Shown: positions 25,660 through 34,227 of the stretch, in pieces | Numbering within the stretch: the stretch's first letter is position 1 | Layout of the letters: each line of letters opens with the position of its first letter | Assembly (NCBI RefSeq): GCF_026339955.1 | Contig: NZ_JAPEPW010000003.1 | Location: forward strand, 186,001 to 250,000 | Source of the DNA: Streptomyces sp. NBC_01549 | GTDB taxonomy: Bacteria; Actinomycetota; Actinomycetes; Streptomycetales; Streptomycetaceae | Direction of reading: 5' to 3' | DNA length: 64,000 nucleotides | Made by a program: the position numbers and the translations under genes | Notes under the pieces: generated by a model | The model's database searches: none | Told to the model about the DNA's origin: nothing | What the model saw: only the letters and a program-made list of their open reading frames with translations

Positions 25660-26886
25660 GTGGCCAAGTGGCCGGAACTGGCCCGGCATGAGCATGCAGC
25701 AACCTGCTTGCAGGCGTGGGAGGACCTCGGTCGTGCGCCGCGGACCTTGGACGCGTACGCACGGGGGCTGGCGGAGTATCTGGCGTTGTGCGAGCGGGAG
25801 GGCGTCGATCCGCTGGCTGCCGGCCGGGCGCATGTGGGGGTGTTTGTTCGCGAGTTGACGTCGCGGCCTCACCGGCGCGGGGCGAACGTCGTCTCGATCA
25901 CTTCCGGGGCGGGGCTGGCGAACGCGACGGTCCAGCAGCGCCTGGTGCCGGTGCGTCTGTTCTACGACTTCCTCATGGAGGAAGGGCTGCGTGCTTCGAA
26001 CCCGGTGGGCCGCGGGCGGTACACGCCAGGCCGACGCGGCAGCACTCAGCAGCGGGGCCTGGTACCGCGCTTTTCCAAACTGCCGTGGATCCCCGACGAG
26101 CAGCAGTGGCGGGATCTTCTGGATGTGGCGCGGTGTGAGCCGGTGCGCAACCGGGTGATGCTGGCGCTCGCCTATGACGCGGCACTGCGGCGGGAGGAGC
26201 TGTGCTCGCTGCGGACCGATGATCTGGACCCGGCGCACCGGACGGTGCGGGTGCGGGCGGAGACGACGAAGAACCGGCTCGAACGGGTGGTGCCGTACTC
26301 GGTGTCGACGGGGGTGCTGCTGAGTGAGTACCTCGTGCATCGTGCGACGGTCAGCCGGGCACGGGGGCCGCTGTTCCTGTCGGAGTCGCGGCGCAACCAC
26401 GGTCAGCCGCTGAGTCTGTGGACGTGGTCGAAGGTGGTCCGGCGTCTGGCGCTGACGGCCGGTGCCGAGCGGTTCTCCACCCATACCACCCGTCATCTGT
26501 GCCTGACCGATCTCGCGCGTATGGGCTGGGAGTTGCACGCCATCGCCTCGTTCGCCGGTCACCGGCACACCGAAACGACTCTCCAGTACATCCACCTCTC
26601 TGGGCGTGACCTCGCCGAAAAGCTGAAGAGCGGGATGGAGCACATCCACTCCTGGCGGGTCCAGATGCTCACTGGCGCCGACATACCCCAGGCCACGGTG
26701 GGAGGCAATAACGGTCGCTTCCCTGCCCGAGGACACGCATGGGCCCTGGCACTCCCCGATCGACCTGCGCCGTTACGACCGTTCGTCGGCGCTGGCCGGG
26801 GTGGAGCAGCGCGCCATTCGCGAGCTGGGCCTGCGCAACCTGCGACGACAGCGCTACCACGACCCCGACGCCCCGCAGTGGGCTGA
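25660..26886 (+). CDS. tyrosine recombinase / site-specific integrase
   Basis: About 408 aa. An N-terminal SAM-like core-binding domain (LDAYARGLAEYLALCEREGV, VQQRLVPVRLFYDFLMEEGL) is followed by the catalytic domain: Arg in AALRREELCSL, Lys in ETTKNRLERV, HxxR in THTTRHLCLTDLAR, His in FAGHRHTETT, and the nucleophile Tyr in LQYIHLS. All six catalytic positions are present. The last 70 residues after GADIPQAT are Arg/Pro-rich and overlap the next gene in another frame, so the natural end may be earlier. The start could be TTG 25639 or GTG 25660. It is paired with the recombinase at 26801. Confidence 0.88.
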   Translation: MAKWPELARHEHAATCLQAWEDLGRAPRTLDAYARGLAEYLALCEREGVDPLAAGRAHVGVFVRELTSRPHRRGANVVSITSGAGLANATVQQRLVPVRLFYDFLMEEGLRASNPVGRGRYTPGRRGSTQQRGLVPRFSKLPWIPDEQQWRDLLDVARCEPVRNRVMLALAYDAALRREELCSLRTDDLDPAHRTVRVRAETTKNRLERVVPYSVSTGVLLSEYLVHRATVSRARGPLFLSESRRNHGQPLSLWTWSKVVRRLALTAGAERFSTHTTRHLCLTDLARMGWELHAIASFAGHRHTETTLQYIHLSGRDLAEKLKSGMEHIHSWRVQMLTGADIPQATVGGNNGRFPARGHAWALALPDRPAPLRPFVGAGRGGAARHSRAGPAQPATTALPRPRRPAVG

Positions 26887-29032
26887 CATCAGCCGTCTCA
26901 CACGCCCGCTGCAGGACGTCAACGCCAGTTTCGAAGTGCCTCCCACCGAGCATGTGCGTCGGGCCACGAACGACGCTGTCGCCGTGGTGCTGCTGCGGTG
27001 CGCGGATACGGGCCGTGCGTTCTGGGGCTGGGACGACGAGGAATGGCTACGGTTCCTCGGCCACAATCACAGGGCGTTTCAAGGGCAGGTACCCGACTGG
27101 ACCGCGGGAGCCGTGCGTCCGGCTCTGTGCGGGTACGCCTACCACCTGGCAGGCTTCACCGGTTTCAATCGGCTGGGGCACTTCGACCGGCTGGCACTCG
27201 CATGCCGCATCTTCGGCCGCCGCCTGGTCGAAGCGGAGATCGGACAGATCCGTACCGTGCTGACCGGCTGGGGCTACCAGTACGGCCAGGACCACGACAA
27301 GAGCGTGCCCTCCGTAATGAGCCAGCTCTTCCTCCTCAACCGCAGCCCCCACAGCAGCGACCTCACCACCTCGTTCTTCGACCGCGTCCGGCATGAAGAC
27401 CTCCTGACCGATGGGGGCACGAGGGTCCTGTTCGCGGTGCAGCGGGCTGTTGCCGCGCTCGGCCACTGCGAGGCGCCCGCCCTGCGCTCCGGGGCTGAGC
27501 GGGCCGGCCACGCCGGGGTCCCACCGACATGGGGTGAGTGGGTGGAACGGTGGACGGCCACGACGACCATGACGCACCGGCCCCGTCTCCACAGCCGGGC
27601 CGCGCTCTTGAAAGCCGGCCGGTGGGTTGCGGATCAGCAGCCGGAAGCCGCTGATCCGGCCGCATGGACGCGGCAGACCTGCGCGGCCTGGATCGCGGCC
27701 GTCGACCGCATGAAGATCGGCGACTACGTCCTGCGCACCAGCAGCTTCCAGGAGCGCCTCGGCCAGCCGCTCCAAGCCGAATCGAAAGCCGGCCTCATAC
27801 GTGCCGTACGCGTCTTCTTCCGCGATATCCAGGACTGGGAATGGCTGCCGCGCCGGTTCGACCCCCAGCGCGCACTCGCCCTGCCGCGCAGCATCAACGC
27901 CCTCATCGGCCCCCGACCGCGCGTCATCGCCGACGACGTCTGGGCAAAACTGCTGTGGGCCGGGCTCAATCTGGAGGCCCACGACGTCCCGCGCGGTAAA
28001 GGCGGTCCCACCTACCCCGTGGAACTGGTCCGCGCTGTCACACTGACCTGGCTCTTCTCCGGCCAGCGCAGCAACGAGATCGCGCGCCTGCGCCTGGGTT
28101 GCGTCCGCTGGCAGCACGACGGGGACCCCGTCGCCGGCAACTCCACACAGATCCTCGCCCGCGACGCCGTCTGCCTCCTGGACGTGCCCGCTCACAAGAC
28201 CGGCACTGCGTTCACCAAGCCAGTGGACCCGCTGCTCGGGCAGGCCATCAACGTCTGGCAGGCACTCCGCCCCAGCCAGCCCAAACGCACCGACAAGCGC
28301 ACGGGAGAACAGATCGACTTCCTGTTCTCCTACCGCGCGCGCACCGTCTCCAGCGGCTACATCAACAGCACCATCATCCCCATGCTCTGCCGCAAAGCAG
28401 GCGTACCGGCTGTCGATGCCCCCGGCAGCATCACCAGCCACCGCGCCCGCTCCACCATCGCCAGCCAGCTGTACAACGCGAAAGAGCCCATGACCCTGTT
28501 CGAGCTGCAGGCGTGGCTCGGACACCGGTCCCCGGAGTCCACCCAGCACTACGCGAAGATCAGCCCCAACAAACTGACCAAGGCATACGAAGACGCCGGG
28601 TACTTCGCCCGAAACGTACGCACCATCGAGGTCCTCGTCGACCGCGACGCGGTCGCCTCTGGCGCCGCCGCGGCCGGCGAACCCTGGCAGCACTACGACC
28701 TCGGACACGGCTACTGCACCTACACCTTCTTCGAACAGTGCCAGCACCGCATGGCCTGCGCCCGCTGCGACTTCTATACCCCGAAGGACTCCACGAGAGC
28801 CCAACTCCTCGAAGCCAAAGGCAACCTGCAGAAGATGGCCATCTCGATCCCGCTCACCGAGGACGAACAGGCCGCTCTCACCGACGGTCAGAACGCGATC
28901 GACGAACTCCTCGGCAGACTCGCCGATACCCCGACCCCGGCCGGGCCGACACCCCGGCAGATCACGGCACCCGGCACAGCTCAGCTCCTACCGATCGTCG
29001 GCGTCCGACAGGGCAAAGCGGCGCAAGCATGA
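26801..29032 (+). CDS. large tyrosine recombinase (second of a pair)
   Basis: At least 743 aa. The C-terminal half carries the recombinase core: Arg in SGQRSNEIARLRLG, Lys in VPAHKTGTAF, HxxR in SHRARSTIASQL, LGHRSPESTQHY with His and nucleophile Tyr. A cysteine cluster follows (GYCTYTFFEQCQHRMACARC), as in large Tn554-like recombinases, and then a helical tail. Coding-like sequence in this frame extends upstream of the GTG (DTHGPWHSPIDLRRYDRSSA), so the true start may be earlier and overlap the first recombinase more. The two recombinases probably act together in transposing their element. Confidence 0.88.
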   Translation: MEQRAIRELGLRNLRRQRYHDPDAPQWADISRLTRPLQDVNASFEVPPTEHVRRATNDAVAVVLLRCADTGRAFWGWDDEEWLRFLGHNHRAFQGQVPDWTAGAVRPALCGYAYHLAGFTGFNRLGHFDRLALACRIFGRRLVEAEIGQIRTVLTGWGYQYGQDHDKSVPSVMSQLFLLNRSPHSSDLTTSFFDRVRHEDLLTDGGTRVLFAVQRAVAALGHCEAPALRSGAERAGHAGVPPTWGEWVERWTATTTMTHRPRLHSRAALLKAGRWVADQQPEAADPAAWTRQTCAAWIAAVDRMKIGDYVLRTSSFQERLGQPLQAESKAGLIRAVRVFFRDIQDWEWLPRRFDPQRALALPRSINALIGPRPRVIADDVWAKLLWAGLNLEAHDVPRGKGGPTYPVELVRAVTLTWLFSGQRSNEIARLRLGCVRWQHDGDPVAGNSTQILARDAVCLLDVPAHKTGTAFTKPVDPLLGQAINVWQALRPSQPKRTDKRTGEQIDFLFSYRARTVSSGYINSTIIPMLCRKAGVPAVDAPGSITSHRARSTIASQLYNAKEPMTLFELQAWLGHRSPESTQHYAKISPNKLTKAYEDAGYFARNVRTIEVLVDRDAVASGAAAAGEPWQHYDLGHGYCTYTFFEQCQHRMACARCDFYTPKDSTRAQLLEAKGNLQKMAISIPLTEDEQAALTDGQNAIDELLGRLADTPTPAGPTPRQITAPGTAQLLPIVGVRQGKAAQA

Positions 29033-29097
29033 CAAACCTGATTGCACAGAAGAGTCCTACATCTGGCGGGCCCTGTCGCGCGCCCGTCGTTTACGGG

Positions 29098-29290
29098 TGC
29101 GTGCGGAGTCCGTCGAGGATGAGCGCGAGCATGTGGGGTGCCCGGTCCTCGGGGCCGGACGGGGCGCGCCACAAGGCGCCGGCGTGACGGCCGAGAGCGG
29201 CAAGCAGTACAAGGGCCAGCCCCAAACCTGCAAGCAGGTGCCCGGCCGCGCCGGGCCCGACTCCGAAGAAGAGCGTCGCACCGATAGCCG
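29098..29290 (-). pseudogene. C-terminal fragment of a TetR-like or membrane protein gene
   Basis: The minus strand reads LFFGVGPGAAGHLLAGLGLA, LVLLAALGRHAGALWRAPSG, then PHMLALILDGLRTHP and a stop. The ending LALILDGLR is typical of TetR-family C-termini. No start or DNA-binding domain is present, so this is a leftover 3' end. It lies between the recombinase pair and the TetR gene. Confidence 0.4.
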
Positions 29291-29342
29291 GAAAGCACTG
29301 ACCGCCCGCCGTCCGGGTTGACCTCGTCGGCGATCAAGGGAT

Positions 29343-29375
29343 ACTTTCGATACGCAACGGTAGCGTAGCGAAAGT
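29343..29375. promoter_or_regulatory. TetR operator candidate
   Basis: ACTTTCGATACGC (29343-29355) and GCGTAGCGAAAGT (29363-29375) are reverse complements at 12 of 13 positions, with a 7-bp spacer. The site ends 67 bp before the TetR start at 29443 and overlaps a possible GTG at 29374, which argues for the later start codon. Confidence 0.7.
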
Positions 29376-29442
29376 GGGGCGGTCACTCTTGGCCGAGGCA
29401 TCGAGCGGGCCGCGTAGCGGCGGGGCGGACGTGGCGGCCGGC

Positions 29443-30015
29443 ATGGGTCGGCCGCGGGATGCTCGTCGGGATGCGGCGATCTTGGAGGCGACGTTGTCGC
29501 TGCTGACGGAGCTTGGGTACGAGCAGTTGTCGATCGAGGCGGTTGCGGGGCGGTCAAGGGTCGCTAAGACGACGATTTACCGTCGTTATCGGGACAAGGC
29601 CGACCTGGTTGCTGCGGCGGTGGAATATCGCTCGCATGCCACGCCGCCCTCGCCTGCTGCGGTCGACCTGCGGGAGAACCTGCTTGCGCTTGCCGGGTGG
29701 CTGGCTCGGCAGATTGCTGAGCAGGAGATCGGACTGCTTGGGGCGCTGTTTGCGGGGATGCGTGGGGACCTGCGGCTTGCTGAGGAGATGCGTCGAATCT
29801 TGCGCCGGGACGAGGCGGCGATGACTGATGAGTCGTTCCGCAAGGCGATCGGGGACGGCGAGCGGTTGACTCCCCGGGCCGCCGAGCTCTTTGCCGAGAT
29901 CGCTCCGGCGGTCATCGTGCACCGTGTGGTCGTCGCGGGCGAGCCGTGCGATGAACGCTTCGTCGAGCACCTCGTCGACGACATTCTTCTGCCGTTGCTG
30001 CTTGAGGGCCGCTGA
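29443..30015 (+). CDS. TetR/AcrR family transcriptional regulator
   Basis: About 190 aa from the ATG at 29443 (MGRPRDARRDAAILEATLSL). The helix-turn-helix is LSIEAVAGRSRVAKTTIYRRY, followed by a TetR_C-type ligand domain (LLALAGWLARQIAEQEIGLL, GALFAGMRG). Codon usage looks less strictly GC-ending than neighbouring genes (several ttg, ctt, gct), hinting at separate ancestry. It sits behind a clean inverted repeat and 60 bp upstream of an NmrA-like reductase gene. It probably represses both itself and that gene. Confidence 0.9.
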   Translation: MGRPRDARRDAAILEATLSLLTELGYEQLSIEAVAGRSRVAKTTIYRRYRDKADLVAAAVEYRSHATPPSPAAVDLRENLLALAGWLARQIAEQEIGLLGALFAGMRGDLRLAEEMRRILRRDEAAMTDESFRKAIGDGERLTPRAAELFAEIAPAVIVHRVVVAGEPCDERFVEHLVDDILLPLLLEGR

Positions 30016-30075
30016 GGCAATCCAATTCCGTGCGTACTGAGTGCGGCAGGTGTGACAAGTGAAAGGGGATTCATC

Positions 30076-30933
30076 ATGATCGTTGTCACCGGGGCCACGG
30101 GCGCGTTGAACGGCGCCACTGTTGAGCACCTTCTCAAGCATGTTCCTGCGGAGCGGATCGGCGTAAGCGTGCGCGACGTCGGCAAGGCGCGGCACTTAGC
30201 CGAACGCGGGGTGCGGGTGCGTCAGGGCTCCTATGCGGATCCGGCCGCACTGCGCCACTCCTTCGAGGGTGCTGAGCAGGTCCTGCTCGTGTCCTCCAGT
30301 GACCCGCATGCCGACCATGTTGGCTTGCACCGCGTTGGCATCGAGGCTGCCGTTGCAGCGGGAGCCCGGCGCATCCTGTACACCAGCCATCAGGGTGCCG
30401 GGGCCGACAGTCCCTTCCACCCGGCCCGCGATCACGCCGCGACCGAGGTGCTCCTCGCCGAATCCGGTGTCGCCTGGACCTCGCTGCGCAACGGTTACTA
30501 CGCCCACAGCGTCCTTTGGCTGCTCAGCCCCTGGCGGCAGACCGGCGAGATTGCAGCTCCGGCCGATGGCCCGATTTCCTGGACCGACCGCGCCGACTCC
30601 GCCGAAGCGGCAGCGGTCATCCTGGCCGGTGACCGGAGGTTCGACGGGCCGGTCACCCTCACCGCGCGGCAGGCCGTGACCCTCGCCGACGTCGCCGCGA
30701 TGGCCTCCGAGATCAGCGGCCGCGAGGTCAAGCGAGTCGTGCTGGACGACGAGAAGTGGATCGCGGACAAGGTCGCGGATGGCATGCCGGAGGGGATGGC
30801 ACGGATGATGCTCACCAGATACCAGGCCGCTCGCGAAGGCCGCTTCGCCGGGGTCGACCCTCTGCTGGCCAATCTGCTCGGCCGCGAACCCCGCAGCGTC
30901 ACCGAGCAGTTGGAGGACGGCAGCACCGGCTGA
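30076..30933 (+). CDS. NmrA-like NAD(P)-binding protein (QorB-type)
   Basis: A 285-aa atypical SDR. The Rossmann motif is MIVVTGATGALNGATVEHLL (a variant of GATGxxG), followed by RVRQGSYADPAALRHSFEGA, VLLVSSSDP, ILYTSHQGA and LRNGYYAHSVLW. This fits the NmrA/QorB group of NAD(P)H:quinone reductases or redox-sensing proteins. AAGGGGA at 30062-30068 fixes the ATG at 30076. It forms a typical TetR-NmrA pair with the preceding regulator. Confidence 0.9.
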   Translation: MIVVTGATGALNGATVEHLLKHVPAERIGVSVRDVGKARHLAERGVRVRQGSYADPAALRHSFEGAEQVLLVSSSDPHADHVGLHRVGIEAAVAAGARRILYTSHQGAGADSPFHPARDHAATEVLLAESGVAWTSLRNGYYAHSVLWLLSPWRQTGEIAAPADGPISWTDRADSAEAAAVILAGDRRFDGPVTLTARQAVTLADVAAMASEISGREVKRVVLDDEKWIADKVADGMPEGMARMMLTRYQAAREGRFAGVDPLLANLLGREPRSVTEQLEDGSTG

Positions 30934-30953
30934 AGGATCGCCGAGGCAAGGGA

Positions 30954-31030
30954 AAGAGGCTGGGCTCCATCGGTGATATCAGCGATATCGGCTATATCAG
31001 AGATATCGGTGATGGAAGCCAGCCCCTAGA
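30954..31030. repeat. 9-bp tandem repeats inside a long hairpin
   Basis: Four 9-bp units (GATATCAGC, GATATCGGC, TATATCAGA, GATATCGGT; about 30975-31010) are enclosed by near-complementary arms: GGCTGGGCTCCATC on the left and GATGGAAGCCAGCC on the right, 12 of 14 complementary. It lies just after the NmrA-like stop and ends at the ISAs1 boundary. It could serve as terminator for the upstream operon. Confidence 0.7.
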
Positions 31031-31072
31031 GGCCCAGGGCTTCGGCGTAGTCGCGTGACGTCCGGTTCGTGA

Positions 31073-31711
31073 TCATCCGAGACCGAGGAGTGCCAGGGGG
31101 CGGCGAGGGTCGCGAGCGTTGCGGCGGAGGCTGGCCGCGATGTTCTTCACTCCGGCCGTGCGGAGGGCTCCGATGGCAAGGTTGCGCCAGGTGGCCATCG
31201 CACGGGGCGCGTTGCCGGTCCGCAGCTGAGAGGCGTCCTCGGCGAAGGTGGTGTCGCTGACATGGTGCAGGGCCTCGATCTTCCAGTGGTCGCGGACGAG
31301 TTCGGCGAGCTGGGCCGCGGTGACCTGCTCGGCGGTCAGGCTGGTGACGGCGTAGACCGTCGTGACGGTGGTCTTGCCGGTCTTGCGGTCGGTGCGCCGG
31401 CGCTTGATCTGGACGGCCTGGCGGGCTCCGGGGAAGAGGAGGCTGTTCACGGTGGCGACCTTGATCCGGCGGATCTCCGAGCGGCCGTGACCGATGCCCT
31501 GGGTGCGTCCCTGGAGCGGAATGTCCTTCCAGGGAAGGGACTTGAGCTGGCGCCGCAGCTTCTTCTGGTTGCCCTTGACGATCACGATGTAGTGAGCGCC
31601 CCGGGCGAGGAGGTAGTCGGCGTGCTCGCGCTGGGTGTGCATCGCGTCGCTGGTGACCACGGTGCCGGCCAGGTCGGCGACGGTGTTCAGCAGCGGCTGG
31701 AAGCACGTAAT
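31073..31711 (-). pseudogene. ISAs1 transposase, C-terminal part
   Basis: From the junction at 31711 the frame reads ITCFQPLLNTVADLAGTVVT, SDAMHTQREHADYLLARGAH, YIVIVKGNQKKLRRQLK and onward to VRDHWKIEALHHVSDTTFAE. These are the standard ISAs1 DDE-domain blocks: the second Asp in TSDAMHTQ, and the Glu region in HWKIEALHHVSD. It is the continuation of the N-terminal part at 33328-33876, separated by the IS110 insertion. The joined product would be KTNE-ITCFQPLL, which is family-normal. Confidence 0.85.
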
Positions 31712-31777
31712 CTAACCCGAAAATGCCCACCTTTACCGCGGTCTTACTCCCGAGATCGAACACGTTGGGTTCTCCAG

Positions 31778-33118
31778 CTATGCGGCCTTCGTGGTGAGGG
31801 TCACCTCGTGGCCGAGAGCCTGGAGCTGACGCACGAGCCCTCTGGTCCGGGCTGCGGAATCGAGAACCCGCAGGTGGTAGTCGGATCCGAGGTCGTGGAA
31901 GCGGGCATCAGGATCGCTGAGCAGGTGCCAGACGATGACGAGCATCGAGCGGGCGACGGCCACCAGGGCCTTCCCGTGTCCTCGGCGCTTCACGAGCCGT
32001 TTGTAACGGGCCCCGAGGAACGTGTCGGTCCGGGCGGCAGCCATCGCGGCCTCACCCAGCGCTGCCCTCAGCCAGGGGTTGCCCTGCCCGATGCCGCCAG
32101 GGAGATTCCTTCCGGCGGACTGGATGGTTCGCGGGGAGAGCTTGGCCCAGGAGACCAGATGACCCGCGGTGGGGAAGATGGCCATGTCGAGACCGATCTC
32201 CGCCAGGATGACCTGCGCGGTGGCGGGGCCGATCCCCGGAATCTCGTCCAGGCGTTCCTGAGGTGTCAGTTCGCCGGCCTTGCCCGCTTCAACCCCATCT
32301 GGCTCGGCCAGGTCGGCGAGTGCTGCTTCGATGTGACCGGTGAGATCATCGAGTTGGGCCTGGGTGCGGTCGATCGCCTCCAGGAGCATGTTCAGCAGAT
32401 AGGCATGGTGCTCGTCGAACTGTCCGGTCAATGCCACGACCAGGGCTTCCCGCTTGGCCTTCGCCTTGCCCTGGGCGAGCTCCGCGAGTTGCTGCGGATC
32501 GCGTACTCCGGCGACCAGCGCGTCGAGCATCATGCGCCCGGAGAGGCCGAAGATGTTCGTGAGGACCGACGACAGTTTGATCTGAGCGTCCTCCAGGACC
32601 TTCTCCACTCGGTGTTTATGACGAGTGCGCTCTTGCGTAAGCGCGGACCGCAACCGTGTCAGGTCCCGGATCTTCCGCAGCGGACGCTGCGGGACGAACG
32701 AGGCGCGCAGCATGCCCCGTTCCGCGAGCTTGGCGAGCCAGATGGCATCCAGTTTGTCAGTCTTCGGCCGGCCCGGGACGTTCTTCACGTCACGGGCGTT
32801 GACCAGCCAGCACTCCAACCCGCAGGACTCCAACAGGAAGAAGAACGGCTTCCAGTACACCCCCGTGGCCTCCATCACCACGCGAGTGCTCCCCAGGCTG
32901 GACAGCCGTGCCCCGAGTTCCAGGATGCCCGTAGTAGTGGAGGTGACGTTCCAGACCTCCTGGACTCGCCTCCCGGCCCGGGACTCGTGCGGAACCCGGG
33001 TACACACCATGCCGCTGGCCTTGGCAACATCAATCGCCGCGACCCTCTCCACCAGTTCCGATTCGAGATCGGTCTCTTCGCTCGCCCTCACCCTCGCCTC
33101 CCCACCACCCGGTCGCAC
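31778..33118 (-). CDS. IS110-family transposase (bridge-RNA-type recombinase)
   Basis: 446 aa. The N-terminal RuvC-like DEDD domain has Asp in VAAIDVAKAS, Glu in RVVMEATGVYW, and the DxxxD pair in GRPKTDKLDAIWLAKLAERG. A coiled-coil linker (EDAQIKLSSVLTNIFGLSGR onward) leads to the C-terminal Tnp domain with LDEIPGIGPATAQVILAEIG and LVSWAKLSPRTIQSAGR, where the catalytic Ser region lies. Length and order are family-normal, so the enzyme looks intact. In characterised IS110 members this protein inserts DNA at sites chosen by an element-encoded bridge RNA. Confidence 0.93.
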   Translation of the reverse strand: MRPGGGEARVRASEETDLESELVERVAAIDVAKASGMVCTRVPHESRAGRRVQEVWNVTSTTTGILELGARLSSLGSTRVVMEATGVYWKPFFFLLESCGLECWLVNARDVKNVPGRPKTDKLDAIWLAKLAERGMLRASFVPQRPLRKIRDLTRLRSALTQERTRHKHRVEKVLEDAQIKLSSVLTNIFGLSGRMMLDALVAGVRDPQQLAELAQGKAKAKREALVVALTGQFDEHHAYLLNMLLEAIDRTQAQLDDLTGHIEAALADLAEPDGVEAGKAGELTPQERLDEIPGIGPATAQVILAEIGLDMAIFPTAGHLVSWAKLSPRTIQSAGRNLPGGIGQGNPWLRAALGEAAMAAARTDTFLGARYKRLVKRRGHGKALVAVARSMLVIVWHLLSDPDARFHDLGSDYHLRVLDSAARTRGLVRQLQALGHEVTLTTKAA

Positions 33119-33327
33119 GGAGCGGTGGCAGCCACCCGGGGGCCGGCGAGGGAAAACGAGAATCTAACCCGCGTGCTCGAAGCAACAATGCGCAGCCCCT
33201 CTGGGCCGGCTCCAGCACCAGACTCATTACGGGCTCCAGGCCCACAGATCATCGGCGTCGGACGGGCAGCCACCACACGACCCCATTTTCACGGCTGCGC
33301 CGACGTCCGGTATGCCGGATACAGAGA
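33119..33327 (-). ncRNA. candidate bridge RNA region of the IS110 element
   Basis: The 209-bp non-coding left end upstream of the transposase is where bridge RNAs are encoded in this family. It contains, on the minus strand, CGGGTTAGATT (33171-33161), identical over 11 nt to the element's other end plus flank at 31719-31709. Such a match is what a donor-recognition guide would need. A weaker match CGTAAT (minus strand, about 33235-33230) shares six bases with the target flank. No structure was computed. Confidence 0.5.
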
Positions 33328-33876
33328 CTCGTTCGTCTTCTCCTGCACGTCGAGCTGGGCCAGGACCAGGCCGGTGGTGTGGTCCAGGGCGGCGAGCAGG
33401 TGGATCTTCCGGCCGTGTGCCTTCGCGGCGCCGCGAAGGCTCTTGCCGTCCACCGCCAGCGCGCGCAATCCTCCTGCAGCGTGGGGGCGGCGGCGGTCGG
33501 CGAGGAAGCGGCCCACGGCCTGGTCCAAGGCGTCGCCATCGATCCGGGCCAAGAGTCGGCGTACCGTCGTTTCCGCAGGCAGGCGCCACTGCGGTAACAG
33601 GGGATCGGGACGTGCTCCGACCGTGGTGAGCACCTGCGGCGGAACGTCGGCGATCCACTCGCCGACCGCCAGCAGCGACCTGGCGCCGGCCAGAACCGCG
33701 CACGCAGTGAGCGCGAGTACGACAGTCAACGTGTGGCGCACTCCGCGAGGATCACGCGGGTCGGGTACCTCCGCCAGCCGCTCCAGCAGGCCGGGCACCT
33801 CATCGCATACGACCTCAGGATGACCGCGCAGTTGGTCAAGAGCGCGTGGGATCGGCGATGGTGCGTCGGCAGGCAC
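33328..33876 (-). pseudogene. ISAs1 transposase, N-terminal part
   Basis: Reads MPADAPSPIPRALDQLRGHP, then VPGLLERLAEVPDPRDPRGV, HTLTVVLALTACAVLAGARS, LAVGEWIADVPP, RRLLARIDGDALDQAVGRFL, LAVDGKSLRGA (first catalytic Asp) and VLAQLDVQEKTNE, where the IS110 insertion begins. These are classic ISAs1 N-terminal blocks. The frame then runs a few codons into IS110 sequence and stops. Confidence 0.88.
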
Positions 33877-34009
33877 GGTCTTCCGTTCGGATCACGGGGC
33901 GTAAAGAACTCCATGATCTTGGGAGCCGTGCCTGTCACGTTCCGAGAGCACCGCTGAGCTGGTAGTTCGCCACGAACTGGGCGTCACGCGACTAAGCCGA
34001 AACCCTGGG

Positions 34010-34110
34010 TAAAGGCCGTCACCGCGGATTTCCCGGACCATGAGCACGAACAGCACGCATGCGGCGAACTGCACGGTGGCGTAGAAGACGAATCGAGGGG
34101 AGTGGTACTG
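34010..34110 (-). pseudogene. membrane protein C-terminal fragment cut by ISAs1
   Basis: On the minus strand the bases next to the ISAs1 end read SPRFVFYATVQFAACVLFVL followed by MVREIRGDGLYPG, a hydrophobic helix with a charged end as in MFS transporter C-termini. The upstream part of this gene is absent and the frame runs into the inverted repeat, so this is a small leftover. The transporter assignment is a guess. Confidence 0.35.
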
Positions 34111-34227
34111 CTGTTCCTACCCTCGCGACTGGCGGCTGACGTATCGCCCAGAGGACGATCGAACAAGCGAACTGCGGCCCGGGTCCGCAGCGCCACAGGC
34201 ACGGCACAGTCCGAACCGGAGACAGTC

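Larger units (their letters stand above)
31712..33327 (-). mobile_element. IS110-family insertion sequence
   Basis: About 1.62 kb inserted into the ISAs1 transposase gene. Removing it restores the reading frame exactly (AAGACGAACGAG joined to ATTACGTGCTTC gives KTNEITCF), which fixes the ends to within one or two bases. There are no terminal inverted repeats, as usual for this family. The non-coding end upstream of the transposase is about 210 bp and the downstream end about 66 bp. This asymmetry is typical of IS110 elements that encode a bridge RNA upstream of the recombinase. Confidence 0.85.
31033..34009 (-). mobile_element. ISAs1-family element interrupted by an IS110-family element
   Basis: Inverted repeats close the element: CCCAGGGCTTCGGCGTAGTC at 31033-31052, continuing to 31060, and its near-complement at 33982-34009 (two mismatches in 28). 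Subtracting the inner IS110 (31712-33327) leaves about 1.36 kb, a normal ISAs1 size. The transposase is split into an N-terminal part (33876 down to 33328) and a C-terminal part (31711 down to 31073). No convincing target-site duplication is seen. A second, truncated ISAs1 copy lies at 37148-37378. Confidence 0.85.

Noticed and set aside
30756..31058. 100-codon frame containing ISDIGYIRDIGDG
   Set aside because: The repeat peptide is just the translation of the 9-bp DNA repeats; the frame starts inside the NmrA-like gene in another frame.
31262..33823. 853-codon plus-strand open frame
   Set aside because: Antisense of the IS110 and ISAs1 transposases, whose catalytic motifs are clear on the other strand.
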